The notes beneath the pieces are model-generated. The model did not search any database, was not told where the DNA came from, and saw only the letters and a program-made list of their open reading frames with translations. This document shows positions 1 to 8,219 of a stretch of DNA of 64,000 nucleotides, one piece after another. Made by a program: the position numbers and the translations under genes. Numbering within the stretch: position 1 is the first letter of the stretch; every line of letters starts with the position of its first letter. The DNA comes from Lachnospira eligens (GTDB lineage Bacteria > Bacillota > Clostridia > Lachnospirales > Lachnospiraceae), in contig NZ_WKRD01000002.1 in assembly GCF_009680455.1 (NCBI RefSeq), positions 372,001-436,000 on the forward strand, given 5' to 3'.

Positions 1-2273
1 TCTTTTCCTGTATCATATATCTTTATAAGATTAAGTCTTAATGCATTAGTTACTACACAGAAGCTTGATAAGCTCATAGCTGCTGCACCAAACATTGGAT
101 TAAGTGTCCATCCAAATACTGGTATCCACGCACCTGCTGCAAGTGGGATTCCTATACAATTATAGAAGAATGCCCAGAACAAATTCTCGTGTATGTTGGT
201 AAGTGTTCTCTTTGAAAGTCTTATAGCAGCAGGAACATCTGATAACCTGTTCTTCATAAGAACTATATCTGCCGCATCTATTGCAACATCTGTACCGGCT
301 CCAATTGCAATACCTATATCAGCTCTTGTAAGTGCAGGTGCATCATTAATTCCATCACCTACCATTATAACACTTCCCTGCTCCTTAAGTCTTGCTATCT
401 CTTTTTCTTTTCCTTCAGGAAGTACTCCTGCTATAACTTCATCGACTCCGGCAAGCTTTCCTATTGCCTTCGCACTTCTTTCATTATCTCCGGTAATCAT
501 CACAACCCTGATTCCCATATTCTGAAGTTCCCTGATAGCCTGTGGGCTGTCTTTCTTGATAGTATCCGCAACAGCTATTATTCCAAGAAGCTTGTTATTT
601 CTTGCAAAGAAAAGTGGTGTTTTTCCTTCTGATGATAAGTCATCAGCCTTGTTCCTTAAATCATCAGAGATATTACAATACTCTGAAATGAACTTAAGAT
701 TACCACCTGCCACTACATCTGTATCAAGCATTCCCTTAAGTCCGTTACCAGCAACTGCCTTAAAGTCAGTCACTTCTTCTGCAAATGAATTCTTATCGCC
801 ACTCTCTTCAACATAATTAACAACTGCCTTTGCAAGTGGATGTTCACTTTTTCTTTCAAGACCATATGCTATAGCAATAAGTTCATTTTGTGGGATTCTA
901 TCACCTGTTATAATATCTGTAACCTTTGGCTCACCCTCTGTAATAGTACCAGTCTTATCAAGTGCAACTGTCTGCATCTTGCCTGTCTGTTCCAGAGAAA
1001 CAGCAGTCTTGAACATAATTCCGTTCTTTGCTCCGACTCCGTTACCAACCATAATTGCAACCGGAGTTGCAAGCCCTAACGCACAAGGACAGCTTATTAC
1101 AAGCACTGAGATTCCTCTCGCAAGTGCAAATCCTAAGTCCTTGCCACATAACAGCCATACTACTATTGTTATAACTGCTATTATTATTACCGCAGGCACA
1201 AATACACCTGAAACTTTATCAGCAATCTTTGCAATAGGTGCTTTAGTTGCAGCCGCATCACTTACCATCTGTATTATTTTGGAAAGTGTTGTATCTTCTC
1301 CAACTCTTGTTGCCCTGCATTTTATATATCCTGATGTATTAAGTGTTGCTGCACTTACCTGATCTCCCTCCTGTTTATCAACAGGAATGCTCTCTCCTGT
1401 AAGTGCTGATTCATTAACTGCGGTGTTACCTTCAATGATGACACCATCTACAGGTATATTCTCACCCGGTCTTACAACAAATACATCTCCTGTCATAACC
1501 TGTTCAACAGGGACGCATGTTTCCTGCCCATCTGCATAAAGTACCGCAGTCTTGGCAGCAAGCTTCATAAGACTCTTTAATGCATCGGTCGTCTTTCCCT
1601 TAGAGCGGGCTTCAAGCATTTTCCCTACTGTTATAAGTGTAAGAATCATAGCCGCTGACTCAAAATAGAATTCATCCATATAGTGCATCACGCCTGCCAT
1701 ATCACCTCTCACCTGACAGTCTGTCATGGCAAAAAGTGCATATGTGCTCCACACAAATGCTGCTCCTGATCCAAGCGCAACAAGTGTGTCCATATTAGGT
1801 GAACGATGTAACAAGCCCTTAAAACCACTTATGAAGAAATGCTGATTAATAACCATTATTATTATTGTAAGCAGCATTTGTATAAGACCCATAGCCACAT
1901 GATTTCCTTCAAGTACTGACGGAAGCGGCCAGCCCCACATCATATGTCCCATGCTGAAATACATAAGCACAACAAGAAATATAACTGAAGCTGCTAATCT
2001 TTTCTTTAAAACAGGGGTTGTCTTATCTGCCAGCGCATCTTCCTGCTCCTGCATTGAAGGACTGCTGCTCTTTACCCCCTTAACTGATGCACCATATCCC
2101 GCAGCTTCCACAGCTTTAATGATTACATCTGGGGTTGCAGTTCCCTCAACACCCATTGAATTAGTAAGAAGACTTACCGAACAGCTTTCCACTCCAGGCA
2201 CATTGCTGACAGCTTTCTCAACTCTTGCCTGACACGCTGCACAGCTCATTCCTGTAACATTGTACTGTTCCAT
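1..2273 (-). CDS. copA: Copper-exporting P1B-type ATPase CopA, C-terminus cut by window edge
   Basis: ATP-driven copper(I) efflux pump of the cytoplasmic membrane. Read on the minus strand from ATG at 2273, the protein opens with a heavy-metal-associated domain carrying GMSCAAC (about residues 8-14), then membrane segments, the actuator loop with TGES, the CPC metal-site motif in a transmembrane helix, the phosphorylation motif DKTGT and the hinge motif GDGIND. The frame is open to base 1, so only the last residues are missing. It follows the small HMA protein and csoR in the same direction with 6-25 bp gaps, which makes a copper operon. CPC with an N-terminal MxCxxC domain points to Cu(I); silver is a usual second substrate. 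The family assignment is firm; the metal is inferred from motif and neighbours. Confidence 0.95.
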   Translation of the reverse strand, partial: MEQYNVTGMSCAACQARVEKAVSNVPGVESCSVSLLTNSMGVEGTATPDVIIKAVEAAGYGASVKGVKSSSPSMQEQEDALADKTTPVLKKRLAASVIFLVVLMYFSMGHMMWGWPLPSVLEGNHVAMGLIQMLLTIIIMVINQHFFISGFKGLLHRSPNMDTLVALGSGAAFVWSTYALFAMTDCQVRGDMAGVMHYMDEFYFESAAMILTLITVGKMLEARSKGKTTDALKSLMKLAAKTAVLYADGQETCVPVEQVMTGDVFVVRPGENIPVDGVIIEGNTAVNESALTGESIPVDKQEGDQVSAATLNTSGYIKCRATRVGEDTTLSKIIQMVSDAAATKAPIAKIADKVSGVFVPAVIIIAVITIVVWLLCGKDLGFALARGISVLVISCPCALGLATPVAIMVGNGVGAKNGIMFKTAVSLEQTGKMQTVALDKTGTITEGEPKVTDIITGDRIPQNELIAIAYGLERKSEHPLAKAVVNYVEESGDKNSFAEEVTDFKAVAGNGLKGMLDTDVVAGGNLKFISEYCNISDDLRNKADDLSSEGKTPLFFARNNKLLGIIAVADTIKKDSPQAIRELQNMGIRVVMITGDNERSAKAIGKLAGVDEVIAGVLPEGKEKEIARLKEQGSVIMVGDGINDAPALTRADIGIAIGAGTDVAIDAADIVLMKNRLSDVPAAIRLSKRTLTNIHENLFWAFFYNCIGIPLAAGAWIPVFGWTLNPMFGAAAMSLSSFCVVTNALRLNLIKIYDTGK

Positions 2274-2279
2274 ATCGCT

Positions 2280-2657
2280 CTACTCCTCCCTGCGGTTAGT
2301 TGTTATTCCTGTCACTTTAAAATCAAGTCTCTCAATTGCAATTCTTATATCAGCGTCATCGATTTCTCTGTCAACTTCAATTGTTGCCTGCTTCTTCTTA
2401 AGATTAACCTGGCATGAAGCACCATCAATTTTGTTAACAGATCTCTCAATACTGTTCTTGCAGTTTTCACAATGCATGCCTTCAATATCTACAGTCTTAA
2501 CAGCAATTACAGGATTATCAAGTGTCTTCTTCTCTTCCGCAACAGTATTTCCACCACCGCCACAGCAGCCGCCTTCACCTTTCATATGCTTAACACTGCT
2601 TATAACTGCAATTACTACTATTATTGCTAATATGCCGATTATTATAGCTGTTCCCAT
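2280..2657 (-). CDS. Membrane-anchored heavy-metal-associated (HMA) domain protein
   Basis: About 125 aa. One N-terminal transmembrane helix (roughly residues 3-20), a short Cys/Gly-rich stretch with GGCCGGGG, then a single HMA domain with GMHCENC. It probably binds Cu(I) at the membrane and hands it to the ATPase encoded just downstream; this is inferred from domain and position. An ATG at 2666 is in frame, but AGGAG lies directly against it, whereas the ATG at 2657 is 9 nt from that AGGAG, so 2657 is the better start. It differs from ordinary soluble CopZ chaperones by the membrane anchor and the extra vicinal cysteines. Confidence 0.85.
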   Translation of the reverse strand: MGTAIIIGILAIIVVIAVISSVKHMKGEGGCCGGGGNTVAEEKKTLDNPVIAVKTVDIEGMHCENCKNSIERSVNKIDGASCQVNLKKKQATIEVDREIDDADIRIAIERLDFKVTGITTNRREE

Positions 2658-2698
2658 ATAATGCATCTCCTTTTATACTTCATTACCTTGTGCAAATT

Positions 2699-2998
2699 CT
2701 AGCGTATGAATTTGCCGATTGTCTTAACAAGCTCTTCTACCGTATCGTCCTTGCCTTCTTTAATATCTTGGACTACACAGCTCTTGATATGGTTATCTAA
2801 GAGCACCTTCGTAAAACTGTTAAGTGCTGACTGGGCTGCCGATACCTGATTAAGAATGTCAATACAGTATGCGTCCTTCTCAACCATTCCCTTAATCCCT
2901 CTTATCTGACCTTCAATTCTGCTAAGCCTGTTACAGAGGTCTTTATATTCCTTGGCATCGCGTTCTTTTGTCTTATGACAGCAACATTCTTTTTCCAT
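2699..2998 (-). CDS. csoR: CsoR-family copper-sensing repressor
   Basis: 99-aa all-helical DUF156/CsoR-family regulator. The ligand pattern of copper sensors is visible: a Cys in helix 2 (DAYCIDIL) and the HxxxC pair in the next helix (DNHIKSC), equivalent to the Cys-His-Cys copper site. The N-terminus has an extra CCCH cluster that may add metal affinity. It is the first gene of the copA operon, with GGAGG five bases before the ATG. Two GC-centred inverted repeats of the CsoR operator type lie in its promoter (3073-3091 and 3112-3132), so it very likely represses its own operon until Cu(I) binds. Confidence 0.92.
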   Translation of the reverse strand: MEKECCCHKTKERDAKEYKDLCNRLSRIEGQIRGIKGMVEKDAYCIDILNQVSAAQSALNSFTKVLLDNHIKSCVVQDIKEGKDDTVEELVKTIGKFIR

Positions 2999-3072
2999 TA
3001 TTCCTCCTTAGTCTGGTTGTTATATTCTGTGTCTGATAAACGCTTTATTATATTTATCTGTTGTGATTGCAA

Positions 3073-3091
3073 CATACCCTAGTGGGGTATG
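3073..3091. promoter_or_regulatory. CsoR-type operator 2 (downstream of -10)
   Basis: Perfect inverted repeat CATACCC, 5-bp centre TAGTG, GGGTATG, about 18 bp beyond the -10 element in the transcribed leader. Centre-to-centre distance to operator 1 is about 40 bp. Confidence 0.75.
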
Positions 3092-3108
3092 CTCTATTTA
3101 CATGATGT

Positions 3109-3137
3109 ATAATATACCCCATATGGGTATATGTCAA
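3109..3137 (-). promoter_or_regulatory. Sigma-A promoter of the csoR-copA operon
   Basis: On the minus strand TTGACA (3137-3132) and TATTAT (3114-3109) are separated by exactly 17 bp. The spacer contains most of the upstream CsoR-type operator, so repressor binding would block RNA polymerase directly. Confidence 0.8.
3112..3132. promoter_or_regulatory. CsoR-type operator 1 (within promoter spacer)
   Basis: Perfect inverted repeat: ATATACCC, 5-bp centre, GGGTATAT. It matches the known CsoR operator form (TACCC/GGGTA dyad) and sits between the -35 and -10 of the csoR promoter. Confidence 0.8.
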
Positions 3138-3197
3138 CTATAATTATTGAGATTATTTATCGAAAAATTTTTATTTAACCTGAAAATTTTAAGATAA

Positions 3198-3406
3198 ACA
3201 TACTAACTCATGATATATACTTCGTTAGTATGTTTTTTAAGAAAATTTTTTATAAAAATATTGTCAGAAACCCACTAATTCATTACATCTCGCTTCTTTA
3301 GTAGGTAAATTGAGTTGTATTTTTCACTAACTCTGTTATCACGACTTCAATATACAAGAAAACAACCTACTAAACTCCACATTAACTGCAGTTTGGTAGG
3401 TTGTTG
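3198..3406. repeat. Intergenic hairpin-repeat array A (left of IS110 element)
   Basis: Three hairpin units. Unit 1: ACATACTAAC (3198-3207) pairs with GTTAGTATGT (3224-3233) and is followed by a T run. Unit 2: CCCACTAA (3271-3278) pairs imperfectly with TTAGTAGGT (3298-3306). Unit 3: AACAACCTAC... (3361-3376) pairs over 16 bp with one mismatch to 3391-3406. The arms share the ACCTACTA / TAGTAGGT core found in arrays at 5.3, 24.7 and 31.2 kb. The function is unknown; some units could terminate transcription. Confidence 0.6.
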
Positions 3407-3479
3407 CATTATTTGTTATGTAAATTTCAGCATTAATCAGCCTCTCCATATAATCAAGTGTTTTTTTCAATAAATTCAA

Positions 3480-3871
3480 TACTTTTTGATACCTGTCATT
3501 GAATAGAATTACGGTTATGGAGTGATCTTTACCTCATACAGGGCAGATATATAGTAATAATGGGTACACCAAATAAAGCGTCATCACTATCCGTTTTAAA
3601 TGGCTTCGATGTATACCCATCCCTATATGGCAGCTCACCTCTCATGTCCAACAGGATCATCCTCCTTGCGGTGGGTCCTCACTTCCTTCGTTCTGCCTGT
3701 CCATAACCAGGGTGCCAGCTTAGCTACTATTCAGGGTCATGCCCTCTGGTTTAATTTCCTGCCGGCTACCAGCTCATTCTTTGTACTTTCATTACTGATC
3801 CAAACACTCCGATTACAGCACCTTTCGGCGGACGCTTACTGTAATCATTATGGTTGTTCTTTGTTACTCGG
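3480..3871 (-). ncRNA. Candidate bridge-RNA region of the IS110-family element
   Basis: About 390 nt of non-coding DNA downstream of the transposase. Visible structure includes a hairpin with perfect 8-bp arms GATTACAG (3811-3818) / CTGTAATC (3839-3846) and a wider inverted repeat with arms ATGGGTACAC (about 3558-3567) and GTATACCCAT (about 3612-3621). IS1111-group elements are known to encode their target/donor guide RNA downstream of the recombinase. That this segment does so is inference; no guide loops were matched. Confidence 0.4.
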
Positions 3872-5161
3872 TTACGCAGCCTTTAACTGTTCTCCCGGAT
3901 GTCTGATATCTTTCAACATCTTTGATGCATCATATCTGATTCCCTTAGTTAGAATCGCATGGAATACTCTTATCAGCTTACATGCTACTACTATCAGCGA
4001 CTGCATCTTTTTTAATGGATTCTTTTCTCTGGTGGTATAATACCTGTGGATTTCTTTGAATTCTTCATTTTTTCCCACCACCGATATCGCTGCCTCGAAA
4101 AGTAAATATCTGAGACGCTTGCGCCCTCTTTTACTTATCTTTGTCTTTCCGTTGTGCTTACCGGAACTATCTGCCACCAGTTCCAATCCTGCCAGTTTCT
4201 GAAGTTCTTTCGTGCTATCAAAGCGCGTAATATCGCCAACTTCTGCTATGAAACCTGCTACTGTTGTTATTCCTATGCCTTTTATTTCAAGCAGCTTATC
4301 CGCATACCTGACCTGTTGGCACAGTCCTTTGATCAGGTCATTGACCCTTTCAAGGCGTTTTGTCTGGAGTTCATAATCCTCTATCAAATCCTGTATCTCC
4401 ATCCGGGCTTCTGTAAGACCTGCTTTTAATCCTATGCTTCTCATTGCTGCCGCAAGAATCAACATAGCCTTCTTATGACCATTTCCTCGAAGTTTAGCGT
4501 CTTTCCATATCTTTATGATACCTTCCACTCCAAGTCTTACTATCTCCTCAGGTGTTGGTGCCTTTTTTAACACCAACATTCCTCCCTTGGCATCTATGTG
4601 TGTATAAATTCCCTTATATTCTGGGAAATACACTGCAATCCATTTCTGCAGACGGTTCTTCGCCCTTGTCTGTTCTTCTACAAGCACAAATCGACGGTTT
4701 GACGCATTCCGCAGTTCTGCATATGCACCTGTCGGCATATATGAATAAAAATACCGTCCATCCCTTACAAGCCCTGCAATAACACGAGGATCTTTCCTGT
4801 CATTTTTAGATGGACTGTTGTCATCTAATTCTTTGGTCTTATGCACATGGTGCGGGTTTACCATTACAAACTTTATGTCCTTTTCACCCATGAACTGCCC
4901 AAGATCAAACCAGTAGTGACCGGTTGGCTCTATTCCTACCAGTGCCTCTTCAAGTTCACTTTTCTGCATCAGTTCCACAATCGTATTGTAAAAGCTGTTG
5001 AATCCCTCCATAGAGTTTGAAAACGCTACAGGCTTTCTGGTAAGTTCGATGCCTCTCCAGTTAAAAGCTCTGAAATAATGCTTTTCACTGCCAACATCAA
5101 TGCCAACAATCATTGTTGTTTCTTTTACTTGCTCAATCTTCTTGTTTTGTGTACAATTCAT
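3872..5161 (-). CDS. IS110-family transposase (DEDD recombinase)
   Basis: 429-aa recombinase of the IS110 family. The N-terminal RuvC-like DEDD domain shows GIDVGSEKH (first Asp), VGIEPTGHYW (Glu) and a later NDRKDP stretch (final acidic residues). The C-terminal transposase_20 domain begins with an IKGIG helix-hairpin-like motif and carries the serine-containing segment VADSSGKHNGK, the expected site of the catalytic serine. The gene is intact. ATG at 5161 has AAGGAAGG nine bases upstream; an internal ATG (MIVGIDVG) at 5113 lacks a ribosome site. The leader holds an inverted repeat that could hide the ribosome site (5164-5235). Confidence 0.92.
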   Translation of the reverse strand: MNCTQNKKIEQVKETTMIVGIDVGSEKHYFRAFNWRGIELTRKPVAFSNSMEGFNSFYNTIVELMQKSELEEALVGIEPTGHYWFDLGQFMGEKDIKFVMVNPHHVHKTKELDDNSPSKNDRKDPRVIAGLVRDGRYFYSYMPTGAYAELRNASNRRFVLVEEQTRAKNRLQKWIAVYFPEYKGIYTHIDAKGGMLVLKKAPTPEEIVRLGVEGIIKIWKDAKLRGNGHKKAMLILAAAMRSIGLKAGLTEARMEIQDLIEDYELQTKRLERVNDLIKGLCQQVRYADKLLEIKGIGITTVAGFIAEVGDITRFDSTKELQKLAGLELVADSSGKHNGKTKISKRGRKRLRYLLFEAAISVVGKNEEFKEIHRYYTTREKNPLKKMQSLIVVACKLIRVFHAILTKGIRYDASKMLKDIRHPGEQLKAA

Positions 5162-5163
5162 TT

Positions 5164-5235
5164 ATAGATACCTTCCTTATTCTGTTCATTTGCCAACTTG
5201 CCGGTCAGCAATGACAGTTTAACTTAGGTATCTAT
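5164..5235 (-). promoter_or_regulatory. Inverted repeat in transposase leader, overlapping its ribosome site
   Basis: Perfect 10-bp arms ATAGATACCT (5164-5173) and AGGTATCTAT (5226-5235) enclose about 52 nt. On the mRNA the second arm runs into the AAGGAAGG ribosome site just before the start codon, so folding could hold translation low. It could instead mark the element end. Confidence 0.45.
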
Positions 5236-5280
5236 TTTTGTAAAATCATTTACTCTTTACACTTTGAATTATACAGGAAG

Positions 5281-5406
5281 CTACTATTCTCGCATAAATC
5301 ACAACTTTAGTAGGCAATTTTCTTTAGCCACCTTAATTCCCATCAAAATTTCTTCTCAAAAGACCTACTATTTCATCTCATTTAGCAGCATTAGTAGGCT
5401 TTTTAC
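5281..5406. repeat. Intergenic hairpin-repeat array B (right of IS110 element)
   Basis: Two units. Unit 1: CTACTA (5281-5286) with TAGTAG (5308-5313). Unit 2: CCTACTA (5364-5370) with TAGTAGG (5392-5398), followed by a T run. Loops are 21 nt. Same core as arrays A, C and D. Confidence 0.6.
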
Positions 5407-5483
5407 CAACTTATGCACTGGTTTCATATGCTATTTGACACTGCCAGAATGCGAAAAGCATTTCAAAAAAGTTTTATTTTCAA

Positions 5484-6125
5484 CTACAAGTTTCTCTCAA
5501 ACAACACATAATTGTCTGCTGTTCCAGTCTGAATCTTATAATAACAAGTCTCCTCTGTTCCATCATCATATATAACTTCTGCCTCTATAAGTATGGCGTT
5601 AAGCATGTCATTTCTTTCCTTGCGTACCGTATCTGGTGATTGTTTATTCATATACCATGAGTATGTACTTGTTGGAAATTCCATATACAATATTAAATCC
5701 AGTTCTTCCTGCTCTGCTCCCGATATCTTTTTACTTTGCGTCTTAATAACCTTTTTATCAAGGAATTCCTTAAGCTGCACCTCTCTCTTTTCAAACTGCA
5801 CACGTGCATTATACGCAGTGTATTCTATAAACTTTACAGACTCTTTATCATACAGCACTGGCCACGAAAATCCCATTATATAAAGATATGATGTATCTGT
5901 GTCATGTACATCCTGTTCTACAGACCTGCTGTTTATTTTGAATTCACCCACTTGTGCCCAGTCTCCATATGTATCTTCTTTTTCGGGATACTCCACCTCC
6001 TGTCTGGCTAAACGGCTGCTTTCACTTGCTGTCTTGTCACTCTCCTGTACTTCTTTATTCTTACATCCAGCTGATACACAGCCACATATAATCATCATCA
6101 TTATCACAAACTGTTTAATTCTCAT
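5484..6125 (-). CDS. Putative lipoprotein, unknown function
   Basis: 213 aa. N-terminal signal peptide ending in a lipobox (VSAGC, Cys about residue 20), so the mature protein should be lipid-anchored on the outer face of the membrane. The rest is hydrophilic with a mixed alpha/beta look; no domain is recognised. It is the last gene of a three-gene operon with the large membrane protein (9 bp upstream) and another lipoprotein, which suggests a surface complex. Ribosome site GGGGG lies four bases before ATG. Confidence 0.8.
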   Translation of the reverse strand: MRIKQFVIMMMIICGCVSAGCKNKEVQESDKTASESSRLARQEVEYPEKEDTYGDWAQVGEFKINSRSVEQDVHDTDTSYLYIMGFSWPVLYDKESVKFIEYTAYNARVQFEKREVQLKEFLDKKVIKTQSKKISGAEQEELDLILYMEFPTSTYSWYMNKQSPDTVRKERNDMLNAILIEAEVIYDDGTEETCYYKIQTGTADNYVLFERNL

Positions 6126-6134
6126 ACATCCCCC

Positions 6135-8219
6135 TCACATAATAATACATAATATAGCAGTATTAATAACTATAATCAGAGGTATTCCTTTCCCTGAATT
6201 CTTTTTAAAAATGTGCCTTGAAGCGAATACTGTTTCAAGTCCGACTGCTACTGCGAATAGTATCTCCTCTGCCATGAGAATAAGCATATACTGGCTTATC
6301 GTTATATTTCTGAATACCTTTGCTGTATTCATATAAGTAAGGCTTATAAGTGGTGCATTAATATATGGCATACCATAAGCCTTATACATTATTATCATTT
6401 CGATTATATACAGTAAAAATGCACTTACCCCCACCAATATGCAGACAGCAGCAGCCTTAACTGTATGTTCCCATCTTCTTCCTCTCTTAGACGAGCCAAT
6501 AAGCATATTCATTCCATTCTTATATTCCACTGAGCTTTCAGTCTCTGCAATAAGAACAACTCCAAATCCGAGTATAATATATATAAGCAGTTTTCTCGTT
6601 GCTCCTTTACTGCCAAATATCTGGTCGTATCCCCGTTGTGACATAACATACGCATCTATTCCGTACTGCTCTTTTATCTGTGAAACATATTCAATCTGCT
6701 GCATATATTCGCTCATGTTATCAAGCAGTCTCGTAGCATCCATGAGGTTGTACACATATCTGCTTACATCATCCTCACTAAGTTCTCCCCACTCATACTG
6801 TTCTCTTGCAGCATCTAACTTTGCCTGTGCCTCATAAACATCATTTTGTCTCTGCTCTATAAGACTGGTAAATCCACTGTAATCCCTGCCACCATACTGC
6901 TGATAATATTCATCACGCTTCTTTTCATCTTCAGAATATGCTATTTTCTGGTTATTACATATAAATATTGTTATAAACACAACAACACATATTACAATCC
7001 AGCCTCTTGCTGTTATTAAAAATTTGTACATTTCTTTCCAGAAATGCGGAAGTCTGGACAAAATCCTTTGAACCACATGTCCGATTTTTTCAATCATTTT
7101 TCCTATAAAGCCAGCGGTTCTTCCCGGACGGATAACCTTTCCAAGTAATACAAGAAATATTGCTGATATTACAGCTATAATAATACACACCATGCACAGC
7201 ACATTTATCATACGCACAGGAACACCTGCTATCATGATATTATCATACTTCCTAAGTATATTGCTTACATTCATCACATTTATTATATTAATCTTCTTGA
7301 AAATCCTTAACCTGCCCTGCATTGATATATTCTGGTATGCAAATGCTTCCGCTCCGGCAATTATACCCACCAGCACAACTGAACTGATTCTTTTCCTGCA
7401 TAACGAAAATACCAGTGATATAACAAGCACTATTGCAATAACTATCAAAGATATAATCATATATCTTATAAAAAGATATGTCATTACGCTTATCGGATAA
7501 GTGAAATTATTATACCCTTTCAGACACTGTACAGGTGCGGTAAGGAAATCCCAGCCACCATACACCACAAGCATAGAGACAAGACCGCATAACTGCATAA
7601 TCAGTGATACAAATAAAGCACTCAATCCGACTGCAGCAGTATCCTTAACTGCAAGTCTCATTCTTCCATTGACAGCAGTATAGATAATCTGCCACATTCC
7701 ATTATCCCTGTATTCGTAAATGTTATAAATAATATATATCATCAACGCAAGAACGATATAGATAGAAATATCATTCTTCAGAAACTGCTCAACTGCCCTG
7801 CTGTTTAATTCCCTAACCTGTACATTTTCAATCCTTTTATAATCATTTTCCGTTTTATTGATATTGGCTATTGATTCTGATGTACCGAACACACTGAATT
7901 TTTTCATATTCGAGGCATTTGTAATAACTGCTTTGACACTTTCTGTATATCCATCAATATAATCAGACTTTTCCTTGTATTCCTTTGCAAGTCTCTTAAA
8001 TATTCTTCTATCATCCTGTGCCAGTTCGTCAGCATGCTGCTGTATCTGTTCATCTGTATGCCCATTAATCAGCCAGTTGTACTCTCTTACTTTAATCTTA
8101 TAATTATCTATTCCGCATTCTGAAAAATCCTTTGCAAAAACAACCACAACACATATACATGCCGCAGCCAGAATTAGCAATATTGTTTTTCTATTAAGCA
8201 GTCTCCCCAGTTCCTTCAT
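6135..8219 (-). CDS. Large polytopic membrane protein, ABC-2-permease-like, two similar halves
   Basis: 694 aa. Two halves each start with one membrane helix (about residues 13-29 and 405-425), then a charged extracytoplasmic region of about 110 aa rich in Tyr, Glu and Arg, then several membrane helices; roughly 11-12 helices in all. This resembles ABC-2-type permeases seen in peptide/antibiotic exporters, but no ATPase is encoded nearby. The start codon directly follows the stop of the upstream lipoprotein gene (TAGATG), with AAGGAG nine bases before ATG, so translation is coupled. Family level only; the substrate is unknown. Confidence 0.65.
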   Translation of the reverse strand: MKELGRLLNRKTILLILAAACICVVVVFAKDFSECGIDNYKIKVREYNWLINGHTDEQIQQHADELAQDDRRIFKRLAKEYKEKSDYIDGYTESVKAVITNASNMKKFSVFGTSESIANINKTENDYKRIENVQVRELNSRAVEQFLKNDISIYIVLALMIYIIYNIYEYRDNGMWQIIYTAVNGRMRLAVKDTAAVGLSALFVSLIMQLCGLVSMLVVYGGWDFLTAPVQCLKGYNNFTYPISVMTYLFIRYMIISLIVIAIVLVISLVFSLCRKRISSVVLVGIIAGAEAFAYQNISMQGRLRIFKKINIINVMNVSNILRKYDNIMIAGVPVRMINVLCMVCIIIAVISAIFLVLLGKVIRPGRTAGFIGKMIEKIGHVVQRILSRLPHFWKEMYKFLITARGWIVICVVVFITIFICNNQKIAYSEDEKKRDEYYQQYGGRDYSGFTSLIEQRQNDVYEAQAKLDAAREQYEWGELSEDDVSRYVYNLMDATRLLDNMSEYMQQIEYVSQIKEQYGIDAYVMSQRGYDQIFGSKGATRKLLIYIILGFGVVLIAETESSVEYKNGMNMLIGSSKRGRRWEHTVKAAAVCILVGVSAFLLYIIEMIIMYKAYGMPYINAPLISLTYMNTAKVFRNITISQYMLILMAEEILFAVAVGLETVFASRHIFKKNSGKGIPLIIVINTAILCIIM

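Larger units (their letters stand above)
3480..5250 (-). mobile_element. IS110-family insertion sequence (approximate ends)
   Basis: A single transposase gene (3872-5161) with a long, more GC-rich non-coding 3' flank (about 3480-3871) and a short 5' leader. No terminal inverted repeats or target duplication can be fixed by eye, as is usual for IS110-family elements. The 3' flank is long enough for a structured guide (bridge) RNA, the arrangement known for the IS1111 group. The element lies between two hairpin-repeat arrays (3198-3406 and 5281-5406). The ends are estimates. Confidence 0.7.

Noticed and set aside
3352..3540. Stop-free minus-strand frame with a protein-like stretch (FNDRYQKVLNLLKKTLDYME)
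   Set aside because: No start codon with a ribosome site, and the frame runs through the hairpin repeats; likely chance in AT-rich DNA.
3600..4040. 146-aa plus-strand frame over the IS flank
   Set aside because: Antisense to the transposase 3' end and non-coding flank, no ribosome site.
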